DNA of 20,173 bases from Zopfochytrium polystomum (lineage: Eukaryota > Chytridiomycota > Chytridiomycetes > Chytridiales > Chytridiaceae), in NCBI GenBank assembly GCA_025765615.1, contig JAIVFJ010000600.1, positions 1 through 20,173 on the forward strand, written 5' to 3'. Below, piece after piece: positions 7,800 through 18,240 of the stretch; the first letter of the stretch is position 1, and every line of letters starts with the position of its first letter. The notes beneath the pieces are model-generated. The model worked only from the letters and a program-made list of their open reading frames with translations, searched no databases and was not told the origin of the DNA. Position numbers and translations under genes: made by a program.

Positions 7800-10641
7800 A
7801 TGACAGGAACCAAAAGAAGTCAGCAAGCCGCCATGGAAGGCTCTGCAAAGCGTCAAACCAAGAAACCGGATGTTCCAGTCATCGAAATCAACAAGATTGG
7901 GATTCGAACAAGAACCGTCAGGAGGGCTCAGAGAAGGGTACAGTGCTGGGAGCTGCAATGCAGAACATGAACGCATCATCCACTCCTTCTTGTTTGTTTC
8001 ACTAGGCGGCAAAAAAAGCACAGCAACTTCTTGCTGGGAGTGTGCTACCCCCGTGCCAGTTGTCAGGCCCAAGTGCAGCGCTGCAACCTGCTTCTTCTAC
8101 TACACGTTTGCCAGCACCTCCTGCAGCGCCTGTCGGACCAACGGCGCCTGTCCTACCAGCGGAGTCAGTTGGCACTCTGAAGGAGAACAAGTCAGCCAGA
8201 AGTGCATCTCCAGAAAAGAAGCCGAAGGTGGGGCAAAAATCTCAGTTCCTCAAGTTATCCAGAACACTCATGATTTTACTAGGGGCCTCTGAGCAAGTCT
8301 GCTGGACCTGCATCTCCAACTCCTGAAAAGAAGCCAAAGGTGGACAAAAATCCTTCACTCAAGATATACTGAGCACTAGTGTTTTTTACTAGGAACGTAG
8401 GAAAATATTCTCCCATCAGCATGTGCTGAAAAAAATGGCAAAGATGATGAAGAAGTTCCCTGTCGGCAAGGAGATGTGGTCACTGACAGATTTTAAGAAA
8501 GCCGGCGACGAGGAAATCAAAAAGAAAAACTACATCAGTGAGGGTTCTTGGTTTTATTTGTTGCAGAGTCTCACAAAACCTGTAGCGATTAAATTGACTA
8601 AAAAAGAGGAAACCGCGTTCCGCAAAGCGGGGACTACGAAAATGAGTGAGGAGATGAGAACTATGCTTGAACGGAAGTTCCTTGACGAGAATCCAAAGCC
8701 AAAGCCACCATGCCACCTGCGAATACTCACCCATTCAAACAAGACTGTGCTTCTCCTCTTACCTATTATTGATCGGAGACTGGGCTGGGAAAACTTAATA
8801 CGTGGTAGTGAGAACGACAACCTAGTTGACGAGCACGGCCTCAAAGAGCATGACGCAAGCAAGTGCAGTGCCTGTTTGAAGATTAAAAATGCTTTTGATG
8901 ATGCAACCAACGTGCTTCTAAACTATCACAAAGGGAAAGGCAATGAAGCAGAAGCCAATCAAATTGCAGCTTTGAGGAGCCACAATTACATTCCCAGCGG
9001 GTCTGGACGAGTGCCGCTCTGCACCATGAGACAAAGCTGCTTTCGACTATTGAATGCGTTTCGGAACGTGACACCTTGGCGGTGTCGCAGGTCTGACAAC
9101 ATGAGCCCCCAGCAGTGGGCTGCTGCAGCATACTGCAGGGCCTTGCACTTTGGCATGTGGTTCCAGCAAGGCCACCACAACGGCGGGGTCCTTCCCTCGC
9201 GCGAGAGCATCCTTACGTCCACCATGACCAACGACGTCCACAGGTTTTTGTGGGAAATAGCCCACGTCACAACGCTTGCCAACGCTGCATTTCACGCTGT
9301 GGACCCCGTCATGTATGAACAGCAGTTCAAAGACATCCAAAGACTGATGGAAAAGTCCGGCTTTCCTGGTTTCGGGGGATTCATGTGCTGTGCCATCAAC
9401 TGCAACAACAATCACGGGGTTCACATCGATAATGACCAAGCGAACACACTGGCGGCCAATATTGTTTCTGGCAACTTTCAGAGCGGCGGCCACTTTTGTC
9501 TTGTAGACTTTGGACTCCGCCTGTGCTTCCCATCTGGCTCACTCATGCTCTTTGACACATCTTTTCGGCACATGGTTACAGAGTTCGGGGCCTACATTCC
9601 GAAAGGGGGACCCCCTAAGGACAAACCGGACCCCTCCGTAGCGCCTGCGGAGAAATCCCCGAAGAAGAAACGATCAAGGAGCCGGCACCGCACTAAGAGA
9701 AGGAAGTTGGAGGATGGCGTTTCAGATTTCACTCGGATCACTCCTGTATCGCAGCAGCAGCAGGAGGAGGAAGAGGCGGATGCACCGGAGGTGGCAGAGG
9801 CAATCCAGAATCTGGAGCAGCAGTTCTACTATGATGGCTATTGTTTGGATGATCTCCTCCACGAGGACCCCGACAATGATGATGCTGACGATGGAGATGA
9901 CTCCAGTACGTACTACATGAACCCTTCTATGCCTCCGTTGGACTATTTACGGAATTTCGACGTGGAGGAAACCATTCAACATGATGAAGACAAAGTTAGT
10001 GACGACGATGAGGACCACTCTGGGGACCAGTTACTGTTGCCGAAAGCAATGGAGTTGGTAGAAGATGCTATACCGAGGCTGACTCAGTTTGTGGAAGACT
10101 ATTTTGCAGCAGCTACGTTGGAGAAGAGGTACAACCTTCGGCGCAATCGGGACGACAGTGGGACAGAGGTTCGATCGACGACGGAGGCCTCGACATGCCG
10201 CAAGAGGAAGAGAGACAGCTCGCCGTCTAGGGATGGAAGTCTGGAGACAAAAACGCCATCGCCCGTCACTGTGCAAGCGTCAAAGGGCCCTTCCGCTGAG
10301 GCTGAGGCTGCTGCTGCAGTGCCCGCTTCGGCCGAGCTCCTGGAAGCTCGCAAGTTTTGCTATCCCTCTGTCGACAGGTTCACTATCGTGTTTTTCAGCA
10401 ATGTTGGTGTGGTGAAGAGTTTCCTTGCCACTGCGAGCGAGGCGAAACGCCCACCCAAGGGTAAATCCCCACAGAAGAATGCAAGTGACGCAGGGTTAAG
10501 AGAGGAGACACAAAAAGACAATGAATTGAAAGAAAAGAAAAAAACGAGAAAAGAAGTACAGTGCTGTCCGATGTCAGCACGCCCCACCCAGTCTTTCTCT
10601 CACTCTCACCTTCTCACTCGCACTCTCTCACTCACACACAT

Positions 10642-10684
<43 letters not shown>
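7800..10684 (+). CDS. 2-oxoglutarate/Fe(II) dioxygenase-like protein (TET/JBP-like), 4 exons
   Basis: Predicted exons are 7800-7937, 8006-8227, 8283-8339 and 8393-10684. All junctions are GT-AG and phase 0, giving 902 residues. An in-frame ATG at 7833 has a perfect GCCGCCATGG context and may be the real start. The N-terminus is basic and Ala/Pro rich with repeated Ser-Pro-Glu-Lys-Lys-Pro-Lys motifs. The core carries H483-x-D485 (in H-I-D-N-D) and a distal H532 after a Gly-rich F-P-S-G-S-L-M-L-F-D strand, the metal triad of double-stranded beta-helix dioxygenases. K543, 11 residues on, could replace the usual 2OG-binding Arg. A basic nuclear-localisation-like stretch (9664-9710), poly-Gln/Glu and long acidic segments follow. 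A nuclear role in oxidising modified bases or proteins is an inference. The last codons translate an (AC)n repeat, so the true 3' end may differ. Confidence 0.65.
8192..8392 (+). repeat. duplicated exon-intron unit inside the dioxygenase gene
   Basis: The end of exon 2 plus intron 2 (to 8282) and exon 3 plus intron 3 (8283-8392) are similar. Both exons encode K-S-A-x-x-A-S-P...E-K-K-P-K. Both introns (55 and 53 nt) begin GTGG-x-CAAAAAT and end TTTACTAG. This looks like a recent tandem duplication of a small exon with its intron. Confidence 0.65.
10643..10681. repeat. (AC)n microsatellite
   Basis: About 39 bases of pure CA repeat. Read in the dioxygenase frame it gives alternating Thr-His just before the stop. 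Confidence 0.9.
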
Positions 10685-13606
10685 GGGGCAGACTGGCAGC
10701 GCGGGTTAGAGTTTTCCACCCCACCACCAACATGCGCAGGTGGGGCTTGCGTGGGGCAACGACAACGCACTGCTGCCTGCACCCTGCCATTGTTGCCCCT
10801 GCAGCAGCAGCGGTTTCAATCAGAGAGGGAAGCAGCGGTGCGACCTGGACAGCAAGCTGGGCCTTAGCCGCCGAAGCCTCAGCAATGCTACTGGCAATGA
10901 ACAGCGCCCGTCGACCCATACTGCCTGAGTCTGACTCAGCGCCGTGATGCTGTTTAGGTCTGGGACTGCGCAGTCAAGGTGCAGAAGGTGTGCAGTGGAG
11001 GCCCGAGGCGCAACAGTGTGGCGCCCAGCTGGGGGGTGGGCGGGAAGGGCTGCAAGGGCGTGCTGCGGCTGTGGCGGAGGATATACTGCGGCCGTGGCGG
11101 AGGATATACTTGCTGCAGTTTCACGGGCACGGGGCAGCCGCAGAGGACAGTGATGGCAACAAGGAGGGAGCTGCAGTAGCGGCCGGCAACGAGGGGTGGG
11201 CCGCAGGGTCATCGTTGGCGCGAGGGTGGCTGTGGTGTGACGGCTAGCTGCAAGACACCGCCGCCATTTTTGGCGCCACAGTGGGCCAGAGGCGTAGTGG
11301 CGGCGGAGGTGAGGGGGGCTATCAGAAGCGGAGCGGGAGGAGACGGGGGATGGCCCTGTCCCAACCGCCGCAGGGATGGCGCCGGTCAAGCTTTTGCAGT
11401 GCATCAAGACCAGCAGGTACGTCACCTTTCTTCCCCACCAGACTTTCACCTCTGCAAACTTACGCTCCCTTGGTTCCTTCTGCCCCTGTCAAAAAAATAT
11501 TGCAGAAGTGCGGCGCTCCGCCCTGCAACCCTCTCCTCTTCCTCCTCAGAAGACAACCCCCGCAGACACACACCAACGAGTACTGCCACCTGTGACTCCC
11601 TGCTGCTGCATTTTGATGACGCGGTTGTGGTGTGGACGGCAGTCGACAATAGCAGCAACCACACCAACGGTGGGTTGCAGCTGCACACAATTGCTCATGG
11701 TGTCGGCGGGGACGGGGACGCTGCTGCAAACCAATTTGTTGCTGTCAAGCCGGTCCTGGTGGCTGACAGCAGGGGGTGCTGCTGGTGGTTGCGGCAATGG
11801 GTCTGCGACAGGGATGTGGAGGAGAGCGGCTATGATGGTTCCAGGACGGCAACCTGTGCAAGTCGTTCCGCTCCTTTCTCCTTCTCCTCGTTCTTTGGTT
11901 TTTTTCTGTCAATTTCTTCGTTTTGTTATGGTTTTTTGAATGAAGTCTTCCTCTCACACCGTCCTCACAGCATCCCGACAGTGGTTTTCTTTTCTTTTTT
12001 TTTGTTTTGTTTCATTCCTTCCTGTTGCTGCGGGAGGAGTCAAATACTTTGCTCGACGATGAAGGTACGATCACCCCCCTCCCCCTTCCCCCCCAAAGCA
12101 GATCAAGTTACGATACATGAGGTGTGGCAGTCAGTGGCCACAGCACAGGTGCGGTTTTGCTCAAGCTTGCCTCCATCATCCCAACTGTCGCCTTCTTGGT
12201 GTTGAATGGTTGAAGGTAGTGTACCAGGCCGAACTGCGCTTGTATGGTGCGGTGGCAGCAGCGGCGGTTCCTGGCGGCAGGGTAAGATTGTGACTCGGGC
12301 ATCCCAGATGCTGACAACCCTCTGCCACCAGCACCGAAAGCAAGCCCCGGCCCACAAATTGTTTGTTGATTGCGTCTGAAGCTTTCTCGTCCTTCTACTG
12401 CACACCCACACCCGCCGTGCCTGTGGGCAGTGGCAACAGCTGGATCACACTCGGTACTAGCCGCCACACCCCGTCACACAACCTCTGAAAGCTCCTCTTG
12501 CAGCTGTACAAGTACAACAGCCTCCCGTGACCCACTGCGCCCGCCATTGTCCCAGTGGCAGCTGGAACCTCCGTTGCCAGCGATGATAAAGTTTGCGCAC
12601 CTGGGCGGCACGCACGTGCTGCAGACAGCTGCTAACAAGTGGGATTCGGTGGCGGGGCAGACAGCGCTGTCGGTCTGGGGTCGACATCGTTGGTGGCTGC
12701 CACAACCGCACTGGGCGATGCGGGGTCGGAGCTTCAGGTGCAGAGGGGAGGATATCTGCTGCTTTGTTGGTGGGTGGGGGCGGCAGTGGGGAGGTCGCGG
12801 GGGAGTCAATTTGACAGTGTTGTGTCAGGGGTTGCGGGCTCAATGGCAGGGGCTGGAAGTGGGTGGGGCATGGCATGCTAGCGCAGACTAAGCTTGGCGA
12901 CGTTGCTGGACGCGATGGCCAGCTTGCCAGTTGCCGAGTCTGCGGCTTTGGGGGAGACCCGCCAAGGTTCCTTTTTCGTCATGGAGCTCCAGATGGGGAA
13001 TAGTGGAGGGGCACTGCTATCGCTGTCGTTGTCGCTGTCGCACCCCCCTCTTTGCACTGCATGGTATGGGGAAAGCAGGTCTCCCCGCACAGTGGTGGGG
13101 CAGCAGGCGGCGCACTGTGGCAGACAAAGAGCAGCAGCAGCAGCAGCTTCTTTTGTGCCAGGGAATGGAAATGGGAACGTCGGCAGAAGCGGGATGGAAC
13201 TGCTGGGTAGGAGCTGGCGATCAACCTTTTTTCATTTCTTCTATTATTTCAATTTTTTCCTTTGGTTTTTTCTCTCTCCTTTGTCTTTGCTGTACTCTTT
13301 CTAATCCATCTAACACCTTTCTTCCCCTTTCCCCCCCCCCCTCCTCTCAGCAACATCATCATATCCACTGTGGCCACTTTCTGCACTCTCACAATCCTGC
13401 TCTGAGCCATGGCAGCTGCTGTGCTATGGGCTCTTCATTGAGTGTGACTGCAGGAGCAGTGCTGTGTTCACAGGCAGAGCTGCGCCCCACTGGTGCACCA
13501 GCATAATGACTATCTAATTCTCTTGTCTTGCTCCTCACTTCTGCACTTGCTACACCCTTCTTTGATTCTGCCTCCAAAGCAAGCTAACAGAATTTCTTTT
13601 CTCGGC
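10685..13606. other. GC-rich low-complexity intergenic region
   Basis: About 2.9 kb with many overlapping open frames on both strands (the longest 322 codons, 11237-12205 plus). Their products are Pro/Ser/Arg/Ala/Trp-rich and carry no domain I recognise, as expected of GC-rich, stop-poor DNA. It contains a 23-bp tandem repeat (11071-11110), CAG/CTG-rich stretches, and T-rich pyrimidine tracts at about 11870-12030 and 13225-13350, the latter ending in a C-run and CAG like a splice acceptor. Upstream exons of the OrsD-like gene could lie here, but I cannot place them. Confidence 0.5.
11071..11110 (+). repeat. short tandem repeat, 23-bp unit
   Basis: The 17-mer GTGGCGGAGGATATACT occurs at 11071-11087 and again at 11094-11110. 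Confidence 0.85.
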
Positions 13607-15999
13607 ATGCAGAAACGAGTGAAGGTTGTATACCAAGATGGAAGTGGAAGCAATCTGTGTCGCCGATCTGGATCTGGAGGTGAGTGCACATGAGCATGTG
13701 TGTTGATTATTTCTTACTAATCCTTCAAAGAGTTTCTTTGTGGCTGTTGTTTTCTGTTCTTGCATGGAAGCCCGGCAGAGATTGTTTCACACTGTGCGTC
13801 ATGCGACGGTCCGAAAGCAGTTGGTGCTGCCAGTTTGTCAAGAGAGCTTGAAAGTGAAGATTTGGACTCAGATTCAAGTTTGGTTGCAGCTCTGAAGATC
13901 CCACTTTCAGACAAGACCTCAAGTGTGCATTCAAATTCAGATCCTGGTGTGTCCAGTTGCTTAGAAGATAAAGTAGTAGTGGCAAATTCAGTTGAAAGTG
14001 GTAAGTAAACCTTGTGTTGTCTGTAATCATGGTGATGGATCATTTGTCTGAATGAAAACCTCTTTTTCAATTTCTCTTTCACTTTTTTTATTTTTGTTAT
14101 TCTTTGTTTTTGCAGGGATGACACTTGCGCTGGCAAATTCTTCAAGTCCTCAAAATGCAGATTCAGATTCAGAGAGCCATGATGGTTTTGCAGTAGATGA
14201 AAGTGCTAGTGATCCTGTAGCCATGGATACTGATGGACCTGGATCTGTCAAATCAGTCTATGTTAGTAGTGGTAAGTTTTATTAAATCTCAGTTTGCTTG
14301 CCTTATTCTCACAATTTTGTTGAAACCTTCCTGGCAACATCACCCAAGTTCAGACGATTCAGCTGTTGGCATTGGCTCTGACGATTTCAGAATGGCTGGC
14401 AATGATGATTTGCTAGCTGTTGAGCATAGTGCTGATTTCAACCAAGATGGTGGGTGTTGTGATTTAATCCCACGAATTTCAAGCTATTCTTCTGTACTCA
14501 AGCATTTTTCATACACATTTGCCCTGGTGTCCTACCCCCCGTTGACAGATGTGAGGGAGCATGCAGGGTACATTTCCAAGTACAAGGCTCTGGTGTGCAA
14601 GCACTGCAAGGCTGCAGTGAGCCCGGTTGATGTCAGAAAGCATGCTCGAAATGTTCATTCAAACTTGAATCCAGAGACTTTATCGGAGCTTGTTGTTCAG
14701 CTGGTGAATTTAGCCTCTAAGCATTCAGCCTTGCACCCTGCTGAGATTGCTGTTCCTCTCCCTGCTCAGTTGAGAGTGCCTGTTTTGGATGTGTGCCGAG
14801 GCTTCAAGTGCACTGGATGTTCTGCTGTGTTTGTGAGCAAGACTAGATTCCACCGGCAAGAATATCATCTGGACTCCAGCTGCCTTTGCACAGTGGACAC
14901 AATGGTTCCTGTGGAGGCTGCTCAGCGCTGGACACGGTTTTGCAGGATGTTTGAAGTGGAGTCAGGTTGAGTGAAGTCTGTGCACAATCCTTCTGATTAT
15001 GACGATGCACTGGATGTAGCTGCAAGGGAAAGGGATTCTGGTCTGCTGAGTATGCTGAATGAAAGTGTGAAGAACGTCAGGGATCTTTTTGCCAGTGATG
15101 TGGAAAGTGTTGTAAGGGCCTCAAATGGTGCCGTCCAACCCTCAAACTGGGCGGAAATGCACCAATGGCACCAGCTACTCTCTGGTTGTGACCTACATTT
15201 GATATCTTCCTTGGCGCAGCAACCAGAGAGGAAGGCCACTTGTACTTCTGACGCTGAAATGTCTCTTGTGCTGAAGGAAGATCTGTTTGTCAAATTTCTA
15301 CTGGAGGCACATGTTGAAGCAAAAGCTGCGCCTGATGTGGTGAGGTATGCGCTCAATCATGATCGGCCAGACAAAGAGGCTGCTGGTCGCCGGAAATTTG
15401 GTATTATGGACAAAACAGCCCGGGATTACTCAGTGTCCTTTGTTGGCATGATCAGGATATTTCTGCGAGCCTACAGGCTTGAACCAGAAGAGCTCGCAAA
15501 GATCCCCGCAGTGCGGATTGCATTTGGCAAGCACAAGGAAAGAATTGAGAGGCTTGTTAATGCTGAAGCTTTGAGCCAACTACGCACGGAATTCTTTCAG
15601 TTTTGTGTTGCTCTCCTCACAGAATTCGATGGAGGTGCAAGGAAACCCTGTGCAGCAAAAATTGCTGTTGCTTGTTTGGGTGTGGATCCAAGCAGGAATC
15701 TCGCATGGTGTGAGCCATGGAATTTTAGCAAACCCCTCTCTGGGCTGATATACCACTTCAGAAGTGTGGGGTACTTTTGCCTGAAGAAAGCCCATGTCAC
15801 TGTGGCTGGAGTGGCTCAAAGCAGCAGCAATAGGAGTCTTATGGGAGATCAGGATGATGCAGCCAATGCACCAGCTCCATATGATGATGACAATGAGCTG
15901 GAAAAGCTTGTGATTGATTTTATGGAATTTCGCTCAAAGTTCCTGGTGCTGTCTGCAAGCCATGTGTGCAACTATTTTCACCGAGCACAAGCTTACTAA
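13607..15999 (+). CDS. OrsD-like (DUF3505) zinc-finger protein gene, truncated at 3' end
   Basis: Predicted exons: 13607 (or 13613, after a CTAAC branch-like site and CAG)-13679, 13779-14000, 14116-14271, 14354-14449 and 14549-15999. All introns are GT-AG and phase 1. The intron 14450-14548 is optional because it is 99 nt and stop-free. Early exons encode Ser/Asp-rich acidic segments. The last has C-K-H-C...H-x4-H (from 14596) and a second C-x2-C...H-x4-H finger (from 14809), the pairing seen in OrsD-type proteins known from fungi and other eukaryotes. Their function is unknown and they are often repetitive. An in-frame TGA at 14968-14970 interrupts it, then the same frame is open for 342 codons. 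A 54-nt phase-1 intron (14966-15019) would remove the stop. The frame ends where a different sequence block begins. Confidence 0.6.
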
Positions 16000-17022
16000 C
16001 CCTGACCTGGGGAAATCCATCGTTGTAGTACTTAATTGCCAAGCAGTCGTTTTCTGTTATAGCGCTGAGGCTTAGACTCGATGGTAGCATTATAGAGGAG
16101 CTGTCGTAAACAGAAGCGTACCAGATCCCTGCCTCCTGTGCATTTATCTCATGCGCTAGGCCCAAAACATGCCCCAACTCATGTGTCATAGCTACAACAG
16201 ATCTTTCTAAAGTTCTGGCAACCAGCCGCGGATAGTTTATTAGCACTGTGTTCGTTGTCCTACTGTAATCGCTTGGGAAAAAGGCACAAGCAATCGCGCT
16301 CGGGTCTCCACAGACGGTTGTGTCTTGTAGTTTGAACCATATCGATGCTAAGGAGGCCGATTCTGTATAAGTGATTTTCGAAGTGAAACCTCCTTCTGGC
16401 TCATTGCACCCTGTCCTCCACCTTTCGATGCTTAATGATATTATAGCGGCTGCTGTCTCTATGGAGTTTTGAAGAGTATCTACCGCAACAATGGTGTAAG
16501 TTATCGGGGCACCGGACCATATCACCAATATCCTCTCTTCTGGGGATGTTTCAAGCATCCACTGGGACCTCCTTCTTAAGCGTTTCTTCAAGGATGGGCT
16601 GGCTGTCGAATTGTTGGTTGAGACTTTTTTTTTTCTTCCTCGTCGTGGCTTTCTGTCAAAGATTCTGCTTCTAGTGCAAGAAACTCTTCATATGTGACAT
16701 CTATATAGCCTTCCGGTAGATAGTTGCAATGCTGAATTTCCTCTGTCACTTGTATGCAAGTTGGAGATGGTGGGCCGGGCTTCCAAGGGTGTGGTTCGCC
16801 CAGTGGGAGTAGTGGCGGACAAGGCTGCCCATCACACTCCGTTTCAGGATCAATGTACTCGCCTTCTGCATTGTAGGGACCGAATTTGCCCCAGTCATCA
16901 AGGCTCCAGTTACCCGCCCTAATCTCTTCAGGTGTCTTCATCGCCGTCACCTGCCATTTGCGCTTGACTAGACTTACGCATAAGATTGCTACCAGTGAAA
17001 CAACTGCTATGACCCTTGTCAT
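15920..17022 (-). pseudogene. secreted matrixin-type zinc metalloprotease, frameshifted
   Basis: Two minus-strand frames make up one gene. The first (17022-16588, 144 codons) starts with an ATG, a hydrophobic signal or anchor segment (residues about 4-18) and a Pro/Cys-rich pro-region. The second (16591-15920) has a furin-like basic cluster (R-L-R-R-R), the metzincin site HELGHVLGLAH (His137, Glu138, His141, His147 of that frame) and a Met-turn S-I-M at 166-168, so it is a matrixin catalytic domain that would cleave extracellular proteins. No classic cysteine-switch P-R-C-G motif and no hemopexin repeats are visible. A run of ten A (T at 16625-16634) lies where the frames diverge, and the second frame stays open back through it. 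This points to a one-base indel, sequencing error or slippage. The last 20 or so residues are antisense to the OrsD-like gene, so the native C-terminus is lost or altered. Confidence 0.75.
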
Positions 17023-17542
17023 TTCAATTGTTTCTACCTCTAAATCTTTGATGTTTTCCTGTCAATCATTCTTAGACAGAGCAATTATTCATCGGCTATT
17101 GTTGAATTCACGAGGTACAGTGTTTCTTGTGCCATTGCGCGTTGTCTTGTGCGATATCAATCCCTCGTTTCCCAGCAAATGCGGAGTCAGAGCTGTTTTA
17201 AGATCATGAAACATATGCTTCATGCAATTGGAATGAGGGAATGTACCATAGAAGCAGAGGGTGAGATTGTAACGATGAAACCATGTAGTGACTTGTTCTT
17301 ATTTCTTGAGAATTGAAGACTATTCCTTAGTAAAAGGATGGTGTATACTATCAAGCTCGAAGATCATGATTGTTCCCGTCATTTGTATTTAAGAACGTGA
17401 CGAGGAGAGCGATTGCATGTTTACATATATTGTCAATATCATTTCGGATTTGTCCAGCTGTGGTGAATATTCTACCCGCGATTCTAATTTGATCAGCCAT
17501 GTGGCCATCCGCAGACAACAGCCCTTGCACATCATCCGTATT
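17023..17542. other. spacer between two minus-strand genes, only tiny ORFs
   Basis: No domain-bearing frame. Plus-strand ATG ORFs of 36 codons (17206-17316) and 46 codons (17417-17557, overlapping the 3' end of the next minus gene) are present but unsupported. The region should hold the promoter of the metalloprotease gene and the 3' end of the 185-aa gene. I see no clear TATA or poly(A) signal. Confidence 0.4.
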
Positions 17543-18100
17543 CTATATCTGCCTTAATTCCAAACGTTGTGATGAAATTACATAGCTATCATCGATTAGA
17601 TCCCTCAGTGGAAAGAAACCACGTGGAAACATACGCTCAAATGTTAAGGATCCAATCTCCCTTGCAATTTCGTCTTTAGAGGGCCTTGGAATGCCTCTTT
17701 CAATTGTTAATAGTTTCACGCATGACGCTTGACTAGTCAAATCTCTTGTCATATTGTAATTGCTACCTGGTATGAGCCCTGGAACTGTTTCTACTGAAGC
17801 TGAAATGTATAAGGAATCCTTTACAAGTACGTAGGCATAGAACAGATACTGTAATGGTGTCAGCACATAATATCGCGTTCCATTATAAGCACACCGTGCG
17901 GGAACAGGTGTAATCAGCAATTTCGGTGCCTGGATCATATATTGTAGAGAGAATGCAGCAAAGCAATTGGTAGGGATCGCATACAAGTTGCAGAATCCAG
18001 CATTTATCTCAATCGTGGAGAAAGTTTCCTTTCGTGTGGACAAAGCCTCAGGCTCCACAATAGAATCGGCAATGTTAAAGGGCGCATGTTCAATCGACAT
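17543..18100 (-). CDS. unrecognised 185-aa protein
   Basis: A complete ATG-to-stop frame of 185 residues on the minus strand, the longest frame in this stretch and free of low complexity. It has no signal peptide. Its middle (residues about 40-95) is rich in Tyr, Phe, Leu and Ala with hydrophobic patches but no clear membrane span. Its C-terminal third is charged, with a Phe/Arg/Pro-rich motif (R-M-F-P-R-G-F-F-P). I do not recognise a family. It is divergently arranged with the small ORF and helicase gene to its right and in line with the metalloprotease gene to its left. A structural or accessory protein of the same putative viral block is a guess from context. Confidence 0.6.
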   Translation of the reverse strand: MSIEHAPFNIADSIVEPEALSTRKETFSTIEINAGFCNLYAIPTNCFAAFSLQYMIQAPKLLITPVPARCAYNGTRYYVLTPLQYLFYAYVLVKDSLYISASVETVPGLIPGSNYNMTRDLTSQASCVKLLTIERGIPRPSKDEIAREIGSLTFERMFPRGFFPLRDLIDDSYVISSQRLELRQI

Positions 18101-18240
18101 CGTACTAACGCTTACTGACTATTGAATTTCGACTTTGAACTTTAAGTTGTTGAGTCATTTGGGACTGAAATAAAAATATATGTTCTGTTGTCACAATCGT
18201 TAAAATAAATCTCTCAGCACCCTCAACTAGCATACCCAAA
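18101..18240. promoter_or_regulatory. AT-rich divergent spacer, likely promoter region
   Basis: A 140-bp spacer separates the minus-strand 185-aa gene and the plus-strand small ORF. It is AT-rich around 18165-18215, with TATA-like ATAAAAATATAT near 18169-18181, as expected for a bidirectional promoter. Confidence 0.35.

Noticed and set aside
7486..7848. Minus ORF of 120 codons upstream of the dioxygenase gene
   Set aside because: Overlaps predicted exon 1 on the other strand; low-complexity product without motifs.
10820..11449. 209-codon minus ORF
   Set aside because: GC-rich, stop-poor DNA; Pro/Ser/Arg/Ala-rich product; a competing plus frame of equal quality overlaps it.
11237..12205. 322-codon plus ORF
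   Set aside because: Passes through a T-rich tract giving Phe/Ser runs and has no domain; likely chance.
13717..14145. 142-codon minus ORF
   Set aside because: Shadow of the phase-1 exons of the OrsD-like gene.
15993..16001. CTAACCCT at the block junction, a telomere-like unit
   Set aside because: A single unit only; not evidence of telomeric integration.
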